Shown: positions 14,369 through 24,164 of the stretch, one piece after another
How positions within the stretch are numbered: position 1 is the stretch's first letter
How the letters are laid out: each line of letters starts with the position of its first letter
Position numbers and translations under genes: made by a program
The notes under the pieces: generated by a model
The model's database searches: none
The model's input: the letters and a program-made list of their open reading frames with translations, nothing else
What the model was told of the DNA's origin: nothing
Assembly: GCA_031976395.1 (NCBI GenBank)
Contig: DALYLJ010000030.1
Location: forward strand, 1 to 24,737
Length of the DNA stretch: 24,737 nucleotides
Direction: 5' to 3'
Source: UBA11164 sp002420085
GTDB taxonomy: Bacteria; Pseudomonadota; Gammaproteobacteria; Xanthomonadales; Xanthomonadaceae

Positions 14369-15880
14369 ATGTCCTCCTGGCCCCTTCTGAGTCTGCTGAT
14401 CTGGTTGCCGATCGTCGGCGGCGCGCTGACCCTGCTGGTCGGCGATGGCCACCCGGCGCGGGCCAAGCTGTTCGCCTGCGTAGTCGCTGCCTCGACCTTG
14501 GTCATCAGCCTGGGCCTGTACACCGGCTTCGATCATGCCGGTGTGGCGATGCAGTTCGTCGAGAACCATGCCTGGATTCCGGCCTATGACATTCGCTATG
14601 CCCTGGCTGCCGACGGCATCTCGGTGGCCCTGATCATCCTCACCACCGTGACCAGCCTGCTGGTCCTGATCGGTGCCTGGGATTCCGTCAATACCCGCCC
14701 GGCCCAGTATTACGCGGCCTTCCTGGTGCTCGAAGGGCTGATGGTCGGCGTGTTCTGCGCCACCGATGCGATCCTGTTCTATGCCTTCTTCGAGAGCATG
14801 CTGATTCCGATGTTCATCATCATCGGCGTCTGGGGCGGGCCGCGCCGGGTCTATGCCGGGATCAAGTTCTTCCTGTACACCTTCCTCGGTTCGGTGTTCA
14901 TGCTGGTTGGCCTGATCTACCTGTACCTCAAGGGTGGCAGCTTCCAGTTGGCCGATCTGTATGCACTGCCGCTGACCGCCGAAGAACAGATGTGGCTGTT
15001 CTTCGCGTTCCTGGCGGCATTCTCGGTCAAGATTCCGATGTTCCCGGTCCACACCTGGCTTCCGGATGCCCACGTCGAAGCGCCGACCGGCGGCTCGGTC
15101 ATCCTGGCTGCCATCATGTTGAAGATCGGCGGCTACGGATTCCTGCGCTTCACCCTGCCGATCGTTCCCGATGCCGGTGCCGACTGGGCGGGTCTGGTGA
15201 TCGTGCTGTCGCTGATCGCGGTCGTCTACATCGGCCTGGTGGCGCTCGCTCAGCAGGACATGAAGAAGCTGATCGCCTATTCCTCGATTTCGCACATGGG
15301 CTTCGTCACCCTGGGTATTTTCATCGCCTTCAGCCTTGTGCGTGCCACCGACAATGGCGATGCCGCGCAACTCGGCCTGCAGGGCGCGATGGTCCAGATG
15401 ATCAGCCACGGTTTCATTTCCGGCGCCATGTTCTCCTGCGTCGGGGTGCTCTACGACCGCATGCACAGCCGCATGATCGGCGACTACGGCGGTGTCGCCA
15501 ACACCATGCCCTGGTTCGCGGCCCTGTTCGTGCTGTTCGCCATGGCCAACTCGGGCCTGCCCGGCACCTCCGGCTTCGTCGGTGAGTTCATGGTCATCCT
15601 GGCCAGCTTCCAGTACAGCCCATGGGTGGCCTTCCTGGCGGCGATCACCCTGATCCTGGGTGCGGCCTACACCCTGTGGCTGGTCAAGCGCGTGGTGTTC
15701 GGCGCGGTCGGCAATGCCCAGGTCGAAGCATTGACCGATCTGACCGGCAAGGAAACCGTGGTCCTGGTCAGCTTTGCGGCAGGTGTCCTGCTGATCGGTA
15801 TCTGGCCGCACCCGCTGATCGAACTGATGGATGCATCGATTGCCAATCTGGCCGAGCAATTGGCGGTCAGCAAGCTCTGA
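14369..15880 (+). CDS. nuoM: NADH-quinone oxidoreductase subunit M
   Basis: NuoM (503 residues, ND4 family) is the middle antiporter-like proton pump, with about 14 hydrophobic segments. The conserved glutamate (Glu142, FFESMLIPMF) and the lysine-containing motif KIPMFPVHTWLPDAHVEAPT (Lys221 onward) are present, as is the second-half lysine region QQDMKKLIAYSSISHMGF. The ATG at 14369 has an AGGGA Shine-Dalgarno, 37 nt after the nuoL stop. Confidence 0.97.
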   Translation: MSSWPLLSLLIWLPIVGGALTLLVGDGHPARAKLFACVVAASTLVISLGLYTGFDHAGVAMQFVENHAWIPAYDIRYALAADGISVALIILTTVTSLLVLIGAWDSVNTRPAQYYAAFLVLEGLMVGVFCATDAILFYAFFESMLIPMFIIIGVWGGPRRVYAGIKFFLYTFLGSVFMLVGLIYLYLKGGSFQLADLYALPLTAEEQMWLFFAFLAAFSVKIPMFPVHTWLPDAHVEAPTGGSVILAAIMLKIGGYGFLRFTLPIVPDAGADWAGLVIVLSLIAVVYIGLVALAQQDMKKLIAYSSISHMGFVTLGIFIAFSLVRATDNGDAAQLGLQGAMVQMISHGFISGAMFSCVGVLYDRMHSRMIGDYGGVANTMPWFAALFVLFAMANSGLPGTSGFVGEFMVILASFQYSPWVAFLAAITLILGAAYTLWLVKRVVFGAVGNAQVEALTDLTGKETVVLVSFAAGVLLIGIWPHPLIELMDASIANLAEQLAVSKL

Positions 15881-16004
15881 ATCCCGAACACCGCCTTCGG
15901 TGGATGACCATGTCCCGTCCGCAGACCCATAACCCATTCGCAGCACGCGCGTCGAGACGCCGGCCTGGCGCGTGTGGCCCCGCTTACGTTCAGGATTTCC
16001 TGCC
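15881..16004 (+). other. nuoM-nuoN gap with inverted repeat
   Basis: This 124-bp gap is long for this operon. It contains a 7-bp inverted repeat CACGCGC (15944-15950) / GCGCGTG (15968-15974) and a small hairpin CACCG-CCTT-CGGTG near 15890. No heptad element is present. A 40-codon frame (ATG 15904, stop 16024-16026) crosses the gap and enters nuoN, but it has no other support. Confidence 0.5.
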
Positions 16005-17459
16005 ATGCCGACAATCGCCGAATTGACACTCATCCTGCCGGAACTGTTCCTGCTCGGGGCGACCTGCGTGCTGCTTCTGCTCGATCTGTTCATTGCCGAG
16101 CAACGGCGACCGATGATTCATTTTCTTTCGGTTGCGACCCTGGTGGCGACCGCGATCCTGACCGTGCGTGGCGGTGGTACGGTGACCGAGTCGACCGCCC
16201 TGTTCGGTGGCTTGCTGATCCGCGACAGTGCGGGCGACATCCTCAAACTGGCGATCTATCTGATCACGGCCGGCGTATTCGTCTACGCGCGACCGTATCT
16301 GGCTGCGCGCGGTCTGCTCAAGGCCGAGTTCCACGTGCTGTGTCTGTTCGCCGTGCTCGGCATGGCCGTGCTGGTTTCGGCCGGCAGCCTGCTGACCGTC
16401 TATCTGGGCCTGGAACTGCTCGCGCTCAGTTCCTATGGTCTGGTCGCGCTGCATCGCGACGACCGCTCGGCCTCGGAAGCAGCCATGAAGTATTTCGTGC
16501 TGGGTGCCCTGGCGTCGGGCATGCTGCTGTACGGCATGTCGCTGATCTACGGTGCCACCGGATCGCTCGATCTGGCCATGATCCACGCCGCCGCAGCCAG
16601 CGCCGATCGCGCCTTGCTGTTGACCGGCGCGGTGTTCGTGATCGCCGGTATCGCTTTCAAGTTCGGTGCCGCCCCGTTCCACATGTGGTTGCCGGATGTC
16701 TACCAGGGTGCGCCGACGGCCGTGACCCTGTTCATCGGCAGCGCCCCCAAGATCGCTGCCTTCGGGATGGCCTACCGCCTGCTCGATGCCGGTCTGGGGC
16801 CGGTTGCCGAGCATTGGCAGATCCTGCTGACCTGGCTCTCGATCCTGTCCCTGGTGATCGGCAACCTGCTGGCGATCGCCCAGACCAATATCAAGCGGAT
16901 GCTGGCCTATTCGACCGTTTCGCACGTCGGCTTCCTGTTCATGGCCTTGGCGAATACGGGTGCGGTCGGGTTTGCCTCGGCGATGTTCTACGCGATCGCT
17001 TACGCGCTGATGGCAGCGGCCGGCTTCGCCGCGATCATGCTGCTGTCGCGGCGTGGTTTCGAGGCCGAGCGGATCGACGACTTCAAGGGCCTGAGCAGCC
17101 GCCATCCTTGGCATGCCTTGATGATCCTGTTCGTGATGGCGTCGATGGCCGGCATCCCGTTCTTCCTCGGTTTCTGGGCCAAACTGGCGGTGCTGCGTGC
17201 CGCTGTCGATGCCGGCCTGATCGGTCTGGCGATCGTCGGCGTGGTGGCGGCGGTGGTCGGCGCTTTCTACTACCTCCGGGTGGTCAAGGTGATGTATTTC
17301 GACGCCCCGGAATCCGAGCCGGAGCCCGGGGAGGGGCCGACGGCGGGAAGCGACCCGCAGTTTCGCTGGCTGTTTTCAGTCAATGCCAGTCTGTTGCTGG
17401 TTCTTGGCCTGGGCTGGAGCCCGCTGATGAACTGGTGCATGCGCGCGATGGGCCTGTGA
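16005..17459 (+). CDS. nuoN: NADH-quinone oxidoreductase subunit N
   Basis: NuoN (484 residues, ND2 family) is the antiporter-like pump closest to NuoK and the last gene of the operon. The conserved KFGAAPFHMWLPDVYQGAPT (about 220-240) and NIKRMLAYSTVSHVGF motifs are present, with about 14 hydrophobic segments. The frame is open 11 codons further upstream, but the ATG at 16005 has AGGA about 10 nt ahead and gives the usual MPTIAELTLILPE start. The stop is followed by only 25 bp before the tRNA-fMet promoter; I see no intrinsic terminator for nuo. Confidence 0.97.
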   Translation: MPTIAELTLILPELFLLGATCVLLLLDLFIAEQRRPMIHFLSVATLVATAILTVRGGGTVTESTALFGGLLIRDSAGDILKLAIYLITAGVFVYARPYLAARGLLKAEFHVLCLFAVLGMAVLVSAGSLLTVYLGLELLALSSYGLVALHRDDRSASEAAMKYFVLGALASGMLLYGMSLIYGATGSLDLAMIHAAAASADRALLLTGAVFVIAGIAFKFGAAPFHMWLPDVYQGAPTAVTLFIGSAPKIAAFGMAYRLLDAGLGPVAEHWQILLTWLSILSLVIGNLLAIAQTNIKRMLAYSTVSHVGFLFMALANTGAVGFASAMFYAIAYALMAAAGFAAIMLLSRRGFEAERIDDFKGLSSRHPWHALMILFVMASMAGIPFFLGFWAKLAVLRAAVDAGLIGLAIVGVVAAVVGAFYYLRVVKVMYFDAPESEPEPGEGPTAGSDPQFRWLFSVNASLLLVLGLGWSPLMNWCMRAMGL

Positions 17460-17484
17460 CGGTGCATTTCATCGCAGTTCGTGC

Positions 17485-17513
17485 TTGCCAAACTGCCGAA
17501 AGCTTCCTATAAT
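17485..17513 (+). promoter_or_regulatory. Sigma-70 promoter of tRNA-fMet and the rimP-nusA-infB cluster
   Basis: TTGCCA (17485-17490), a 17-bp spacer and a perfect TATAAT (17508-17513) lie 14 bp before the tRNA. The strength and position fit a stable-RNA promoter. By analogy with E. coli metY, it probably also feeds the downstream factors by read-through of the terminator that follows the tRNA. Confidence 0.85.
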
Positions 17514-17527
17514 TTCGTGCTTACCGG

Positions 17528-17604
17528 TGCGGGGTGGAGCAGTCTGGCAGCTCGTCGGGCTCATAACCCGAAGGTCGCAGGTTCAAATCCTGCCCCCGCT
17601 ACCA
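17528..17604 (+). tRNA. Initiator tRNA-fMet (anticodon CAT)
   Basis: This 77-nt tRNA has an encoded CCA. The initiator hallmarks are visible: three consecutive G-C pairs in the anticodon stem (CGGG/CCCG around loop 17560-17566) with anticodon CAT at 17562-17564, and no Watson-Crick pair at the end of the acceptor stem. Position 1 is T (17528) and position 72 is T (17600), a U1-U72 mismatch where E. coli has C1-A72. Its position before rimP-nusA-infB matches E. coli metY. Confidence 0.97.
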
Positions 17605-17616
17605 GTAATGGAAGCC

Positions 17617-17642
17617 AAAAAGCCTCCTAGCGAGGCTTTTTT
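17617..17642 (+). terminator. Intrinsic terminator after tRNA-fMet
   Basis: A 10-bp stem AAAAAGCCTC / GAGGCTTTTT with loop CTAGC, ending in a run of T, starts 13 nt after the tRNA. It would release the tRNA transcript. In E. coli, terminators at the same place are partly read through, helped by cold-shock proteins, which sets expression of the downstream factors. Confidence 0.88.
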
Positions 17643-17654
17643 GCTTTGCGGCTT

Positions 17655-17675
17655 CGCGTCGGTGGCATCGACGCG
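17655..17675 (+). other. Leader hairpin 1 upstream of rimP
   Basis: A perfect 7-bp stem CGCGTCG / CGACGCG with a 7-nt loop GTGGCAT is the second of three consecutive hairpins between tRNA-fMet and rimP. No T-run follows. Confidence 0.5.
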
Positions 17676-17693
17676 CCGGGATGGATGGACCGG

Positions 17694-17715
17694 AAAGGGG
17701 CCTTCGAGCCCCTTT
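17694..17715 (+). terminator. Possible second terminator/attenuator before rimP
   Basis: An 8-bp stem AAAGGGGC / GCCCCTTT with a CTTCGA loop is followed by ATCGTTTTC. The T-run is interrupted, so termination would be partial at best. Together with the terminator at 17617-17642 it makes a tandem arrangement before rimP. The rest of the leader (17716-17859) shows only a short CCGC/GCGG stem. Confidence 0.4.
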
Positions 17716-17859
17716 ATCGTTTTCGGATGGATGCTTTCCGGTGTGCCTGGCGGAGCCGCTTTCTGCGGTTTCGCCCGGACGGCAGGATGTCGTGCCGGTC
17801 CGAGCCGGGACAGACAGAACATCGATTTCAACCTTGACCAATGAGGCGCGGCGACACCG

Positions 17860-18402
17860 GTGGCAAAGGCCGAAGACATCGTCGAATTGCTGTCCCCGGT
17901 CGTTGCCGATCTCGGGCTTGAGCTGCTGGGCGTCGAGTTCCGGCAGTCCGGCCACTCGGCCCTGCTGCGCCTGTACATCGATGCGCCCGGACGGGCGGTC
18001 GGCATCGAGGACTGCGAGAGAGTCAGTCGCGAAGTGTCGGCAGTGCTGGATGTCGAGGATCCGATTTCCAGCCACTACACCCTCGAAGTGTCATCGCCGG
18101 GTATCGATCGCCCGCTGTTCACGCTCGAACAGGTGGCCCGCCACATCGGTGAGCAGGCCCGGTTCAGCCTGAACCTGCCGATCGAGGGGCGACGCCGGCT
18201 GCAGGGCAGGATCATCGCCGTGGATGCCGGCGAGGTCGAACTGGAGGTCGAGGAAACGCGCTGGAAGCTGCCGTTTTCCAATGTCGAACGGGCGCGGCTG
18301 GTGCCCGATCTGGAGGCGCTCGGGCTGGTCCCGGGCAAGGCAGAACCGGCGCCGGGACCGCGTCGGCGTCGCCCCGGCACGGGCCGGAAGCAGACCCGCT
18401 GA
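17860..18402 (+). CDS. rimP: Ribosome maturation factor RimP
   Basis: RimP (180 residues, formerly YhbC) binds the 30S subunit and helps its maturation. The N-terminal domain has LGLELLGVEFRQSGHSALLRLYID (about 23-46) and the signature VSRELSAVLDVEDPI-type segment with EVSSPGIDRPLF (about 50-88); the Sm-like C-terminal domain follows. About 25 basic, Pro/Arg-rich residues extend the C-terminus beyond the usual about 150, which could add RNA contact (inference). The start is GTG at 17860, with only a weak GAGGCG-like Shine-Dalgarno; no closer alternative gives the family N-terminus. Confidence 0.95.
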   Translation: MAKAEDIVELLSPVVADLGLELLGVEFRQSGHSALLRLYIDAPGRAVGIEDCERVSREVSAVLDVEDPISSHYTLEVSSPGIDRPLFTLEQVARHIGEQARFSLNLPIEGRRRLQGRIIAVDAGEVELEVEETRWKLPFSNVERARLVPDLEALGLVPGKAEPAPGPRRRRPGTGRKQTR

Positions 18403-18416
18403 TTCAACCAACCAAG

Positions 18417-18435
18417 GACGCGATCAGGTCGCGTC
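18417..18435 (+). promoter_or_regulatory. Hairpin just upstream of the nusA ribosome-binding site
   Basis: A perfect 7-bp stem GACGCGA (18417-18423) / TCGCGTC (18429-18435) with loop TCAGG ends directly before the nusA Shine-Dalgarno (GGAG at 18436, start codon at 18448). It lies in the 45-bp rimP-nusA gap. It may position or insulate nusA translation, or be a binding site for autoregulation by NusA, which binds RNA; both are inferences. Confidence 0.5.
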
Positions 18436-18447
18436 GGAGCAGGAACG

Positions 18448-19935
18448 ATGAGCAAGGAACTATTGATGGTGGTCGATGCGGTCGCCAACGAGAAGGGCGT
18501 GCCCTACGAGGTCATTCTCGGGGCCATGGAAGCTGCCCTCGCCTCGGCCGCCAAGAAGCGTTATCCCGAGGAAGGGGTTGATATCCGTGTCGCCATCAAT
18601 CCGAAAGATGGCAGCTACGAGACCTTCCGTCGCTGGGAGGTGGTCGCCGACGATGTCGTGATGGAGGCGCCCGAGCGCCAGCTCCGACTGATGGATGCCA
18701 TCGATTTGAAGCCCGAGGCGGAGGTTGGAGAGTTCATCGAAGAGCAGGTGGAGAATGCCGAGTTCGGGCGAATCGCTGCTCAGGCCGCCAAGCAGGTGAT
18801 CGTCCAGCGGGTCCGCGATGCCGAGCGCACCCAGATCGTCGAAGCCTGGCGGCATCGGGTCGGCGAATTGGTCACCGGTGTGGTCAAGCGGGTCGAGCGC
18901 GGCAGTGTCTACGTCGATCTCGGTGGCAATGCCGAAGCCTACATTCCCAAGGACAAGGCGATCCCCAGGGATTCGGTCCGGCCGGGCGACCGCGTTCGCG
19001 GCTACCTGTTCGATGTCCGTCCGGAGCAGCGCGGGCCGCAACTGTTCATTTCCCGCAGCGCTCCGGAATTCATGATCGAACTGTTCAAGCTCGAAGTGCC
19101 GGAGGTCGGTCAGGGTCTGGTCGAGATCAAGGGTGCTGCTCGCGATCCCGGTGATCGCGCCAAGATTGCCGTGATCGCCCATGACAACCGCACCGACCCG
19201 ATCGGCGCCTGCATCGGCATGCGTGGATCGCGCGTCCAGGCGGTGTCGAACGAGCTCAACGGCGAGCGCATCGACATCATCCAGTGGAGCGACAATCCGG
19301 CCCAGTTCGTCATCAATGCCATGGCCCCGGCCGAGGTGCAGTCGATCATCGTCGATGAAGAAAAGCATTCGATGGACATCGCGGTTGCCGAGGACAAGCT
19401 GGCCCAGGCGATCGGCAAGGGTGGCCAGAACGTCCGTCTGGCCAGCCGTCTGACCGGCTGGCAGCTCAATGTCATGACCCAGCAGCAGGTCGCCGAGAAG
19501 TCCGATGCCGAACAGGCCGCAGCGCGTCAGTTGTTCGTGACCAAGCTGGAGGTCGATGAGGAGATCGCCGGCATCCTGGTTGCCGAGGGCTTCAGCACGG
19601 TCGAGGAGATCGCCTACGTGCCCGCCGCCGAACTGCTGTCGATCGACGGTTTCGACGAGGACATCGTCGAGGAATTGCGCGCCCGAGCGCGCGATTCCCT
19701 GCTGACCGAGGCGTTGCTGGCCGAGGAGGAGTTGGAAGAGCACAAGCCCGATCGCGATCTGCTCGAACTCGATGGCATGGACGAGACGACCGCTTACGCA
19801 CTGGCCGCCCTGGGCGTGACCAATCGCGAGGATCTCGCCGAGATGGCGGTCGATGAAGTGATGGCGGTCGATGGCATGGACGAGGCGCGCGCGGGCGCCC
19901 TGATCATGGCTGCGCGGCAACATTGGTTCGATTAG
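18448..19935 (+). CDS. nusA: Transcription termination/antitermination factor NusA
   Basis: NusA (495 residues, the E. coli length) binds RNA polymerase and nascent RNA, modulating pausing, Rho-independent termination and rRNA antitermination. Domains in order: the RNAP-binding N-terminal domain (about 1-130), S1 (about 134-200, GELVTGVVKRVERGSVYVDLG), KH1 with IGMRG at about 257-261, KH2 with IGKGG at about 322-326, and two acidic C-terminal AR repeats (about 360-495) with Asp/Glu-rich helices. The AR repeats are typical of gammaproteobacteria. The start has GGAG and AGGA upstream. Confidence 0.98.
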   Translation: MSKELLMVVDAVANEKGVPYEVILGAMEAALASAAKKRYPEEGVDIRVAINPKDGSYETFRRWEVVADDVVMEAPERQLRLMDAIDLKPEAEVGEFIEEQVENAEFGRIAAQAAKQVIVQRVRDAERTQIVEAWRHRVGELVTGVVKRVERGSVYVDLGGNAEAYIPKDKAIPRDSVRPGDRVRGYLFDVRPEQRGPQLFISRSAPEFMIELFKLEVPEVGQGLVEIKGAARDPGDRAKIAVIAHDNRTDPIGACIGMRGSRVQAVSNELNGERIDIIQWSDNPAQFVINAMAPAEVQSIIVDEEKHSMDIAVAEDKLAQAIGKGGQNVRLASRLTGWQLNVMTQQQVAEKSDAEQAAARQLFVTKLEVDEEIAGILVAEGFSTVEEIAYVPAAELLSIDGFDEDIVEELRARARDSLLTEALLAEEELEEHKPDRDLLELDGMDETTAYALAALGVTNREDLAEMAVDEVMAVDGMDEARAGALIMAARQHWFD

Positions 19936-19944
19936 GCACGGCTG

Positions 19945-20017
19945 CCGGTTCGATCAGTTCGGACCGGTCGCGGTGGCTTGCTAGAATCTCAAGGTTCGGC
20001 TCCCGCGTGTGGGGGCC
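19945..20017 (+). promoter_or_regulatory. nusA-infB gap with two hairpins and a possible promoter
   Basis: An 8-bp stem (19945-19952 with 19960-19967, one G-T pair) lies just after nusA without a T-run. A -10-like TAGAAT (19982-19987) has a poor -35 (TTCGGA, 18 bp upstream). A further 7-bp stem, GGCTCCC (19998-20004) / GGGGGCC (20011-20017), falls in what would be the infB leader. An internal promoter for infB is possible but weakly supported. Confidence 0.3.
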
Positions 20018-20050
20018 GATCAGCGGAATAACGAAGGCCTGGAAGCGCTA

Positions 20051-22635
<2,585 letters not shown>

Positions 22636-22639
<4 letters not shown>

Positions 22640-22755
22640 GCCCGCGCTGGTTCAGGGGTTCGAGGGCGGGGGGGCGTTCGGAGCACACCCCCGCTGTCCC
22701 GCCCACAGCGCATTTTTTGCCCGTGCAGTCCCGAATCTCGAATCCCGAGCCCTGA
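22636..22755 (+). other. Bridging ORF of 39 codons between infB and rbfA
   Basis: A frame starting at the GTG of a GTGA that overlaps the infB stop stays open to a TGA at 22753-22755, 5 nt before the rbfA GTG. Its end (QSRISNPEP) is encoded by the heptad right arm and resembles the end of the nuoF-nuoG bridging ORF. No domain is recognisable. It supports the pattern at the two nuo junctions but is weaker, because the 3' overlap is not exact. Confidence 0.25.
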
Positions 22756-22760
22756 CCCCC
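22649..22760. repeat. Heptad-repeat element, copy 3 (infB/rbfA), degenerate
   Basis: The right arm (22729-22760) contains CCCGAAT, CTCGAAT, CCCGAGC heptads, sharing a 16-bp identical core with copy 2 at 7457-7473. The left arm (22649-22670) is imperfectly complementary. G-tracts at 22655-22658, 22664-22666 and 22668-22674 satisfy a quadruplex motif on the mRNA strand. An intrinsic-terminator-like hairpin lies between the arms. Confidence 0.65.
22692..22718 (+). terminator. Intrinsic-terminator-like hairpin between infB and rbfA
   Basis: A 6-bp stem CGCTGT (22692-22697) / ACAGCG (22705-22710) with loop CCCGCCC is followed by CA and six T (22713-22718). The loop is exactly complementary to GGGCGGG at 22664-22670, so a competing upstream pairing exists. 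This could reduce rbfA and truB transcription relative to infB, or act as an attenuator. Confidence 0.55.
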
Positions 22761-23108
22761 GTGACGAAATCATTCAAACGCACCGACCGGGTTGCCGCGC
22801 AGCTTCGGCGCGAAATCGGCGTTCTGCTCAATGACGCCGTCCGTGCGCATGCCTTGCCGATGGCCAGCGTCTCCGACGTCGAGGTGAGCCGCGACATGGC
22901 GCATGCCAAGGTGTTCGTCACGGTGCTCCAGTCCGAGCGGGTGGTCGAGGCGTTGACCGCCTTCCGCGCACTGGCACCCGAGTTTCGCAGCCGGCTGGGG
23001 CGGATGCTGCGGATGCGAACCATCCCCGAGCTTCATTTCCACTATGACGAGTCGCTCGATCGCGGCGAACACATCGATCGCCTGCTGCGCGACCTCGATC
23101 CGCACTGA
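22761..23108 (+). CDS. rbfA: 30S ribosome-binding factor RbfA
   Basis: RbfA (115 residues) is a single KH-type domain protein that binds immature 30S subunits and is needed for 16S rRNA 5'-end maturation; in E. coli it is a cold-shock protein. Family features are RVAAQLRREIGVLL at the start, the VSDVEVSRDMAHAKVFVTVL strand region (about 36-55) and the C-terminal ELHFHYDESLDRGEHIDRLL (about 92-111). The GTG start at 22761 directly follows the C-rich repeat arm and has no Shine-Dalgarno, so expression may rely on coupling or on SD-independent initiation. Confidence 0.96.
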   Translation: MTKSFKRTDRVAAQLRREIGVLLNDAVRAHALPMASVSDVEVSRDMAHAKVFVTVLQSERVVEALTAFRALAPEFRSRLGRMLRMRTIPELHFHYDESLDRGEHIDRLLRDLDPH

Positions 23109-23109
23109 G

Positions 23110-23220
23110 ATGCCGACGCCGGCCATTGCCGTCGATCGGTCCCTGGGTTCGGTGCCTGATTCGGCGTCTGGTTCGGCGCTGTCTGGCATGCCTTCCGGGC
23201 CTGGAGTACACCGATGGTGA
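23110..23220 (+). other. 36-codon frame between rbfA and truB
   Basis: An ATG one base after the rbfA stop opens a frame that closes at a TGA (23218-23220) overlapping the truB start by 7 nt. Its middle is the 12-bp tandem repeat at 23147-23185, giving a Ser/Gly/Ala-rich peptide. A real truB Shine-Dalgarno (GGAG) lies inside it. It may be a coupling leader or chance. Confidence 0.2.
23147..23185 (+). repeat. Degenerate 12-bp tandem repeat upstream of truB
   Basis: Three units of the form (G/A)TTCGG(T/C)G(C/T)CTG start at 23147, 23159 and 23171; the last carries a 3-nt insertion. They occupy the middle of the 105-bp rbfA-truB gap. Confidence 0.65.
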
Positions 23221-24164
23221 GGCATGGCCAGCGCATTGCCAAACCGCGCGTGGCCTGGCGGCCGCTGGATGGCATCCTGCTGCTCGACAAACCGACCGGC
23301 CTGAGTTCGAACCATGCCTTGCAGCGTGTTCGCCACCTGCTGCGCGCCGAGAAGGGCGGCCATACCGGCAGCCTCGACCCGTTGGCCACTGGCCTGCTGC
23401 CGATCTGCCTCGGTGAAGCGACCAAGATCGCCGGCCATCTGCTCGGCGGGCGCAAGGCGTATCGCACCGTGGCCCGACTCGGGGTCGAGACCGACACCTG
23501 CGACGCCGATGGTCAGGCCGTGGCCAACCGGCCCGTCCCCGATCTCGATCGGGCTCGCCTGGAGGCCCTGCTGCCCGAGTGGCGTGGTCGGATTCGCCAG
23601 CGGCCACCGATCTATTCGGCCCTGAAACAGGGCGGCGAGCCGCTCTATGCCAAGGCCCGACGCGGCGAAACGGTCGAGGTCGGTGAGCGCGAAGTCGAGA
23701 TCGAATCACTGCGGCTGCTCGATTTCGGCCCGGATTGGCTGGCCCTGGAGGTCGTGTGCGGGTCCGGCACCTATATCCGCAGTCTGGTGCGCGACATGGG
23801 TTCACGGCTGGGCTGTGGCGCCCACGTGATCGAATTGCGCCGACTGTGGGTCGAACCGTTCCGGCAGCCGCAGATGATCGAACTGGATGCCCTGGCAGCC
23901 CTGCCGGAAGCACAGCGGCTAGCCTGCCTGCTGCCACTGGAGGCCGGCCTGGTCGGATTGCCGTCCCTGGTGCTGGATGCCGCCGACGCTGCCCGACTGG
24001 CCCATGGTCAGCGTCTGCCGGGGAGCGCCGCGCATCTGGCGCCAGGCGAGGCCGTGGCATACGACGCCGAGGCGCGTGCCATCGGTCTGGTCGAGATCGA
24101 CCCGACCGGTGCCGTCACACCACGGCGGATCTTCCGTCAGTCGGCGCCGACCGATCACGCTTGA
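23214..24164 (+). CDS. truB: tRNA pseudouridine(55) synthase TruB
   Basis: TruB (316 residues) converts U55 of the T-loop to pseudouridine in elongator tRNAs. The N-terminal LLLDKPTGLSSN (22-33) and the catalytic motif GHTGSLDPLATG (49-60) with nucleophile Asp55 are present, followed by AYRTVARLGVETDTCDADG and YIRSLVRDMG. A C-terminal PUA-like domain (about 250-316) completes the bacterial form. The ATG at 23214 has GGAG about 9 nt upstream. It is the last gene of the cluster; the rpsO that follows truB in many gammaproteobacteria is absent here. Confidence 0.97.
   Translation: MVRHGQRIAKPRVAWRPLDGILLLDKPTGLSSNHALQRVRHLLRAEKGGHTGSLDPLATGLLPICLGEATKIAGHLLGGRKAYRTVARLGVETDTCDADGQAVANRPVPDLDRARLEALLPEWRGRIRQRPPIYSALKQGGEPLYAKARRGETVEVGEREVEIESLRLLDFGPDWLALEVVCGSGTYIRSLVRDMGSRLGCGAHVIELRRLWVEPFRQPQMIELDALAALPEAQRLACLLPLEAGLVGLPSLVLDAADAARLAHGQRLPGSAAHLAPGEAVAYDAEARAIGLVEIDPTGAVTPRRIFRQSAPTDHA

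Noticed and set aside
17826..17845. TTGACC near 17834 as a -35 for rimP
   Set aside because: The distance to the rimP start leaves no room for a -10 and leader, and no -10-like hexamer follows at 16-18 bp.
20009..20050. Alternative GTG start for infB
   Set aside because: IF2 homologues begin close to MSETTVRSLA, and the extra 14 residues have no family match. Not excluded experimentally.
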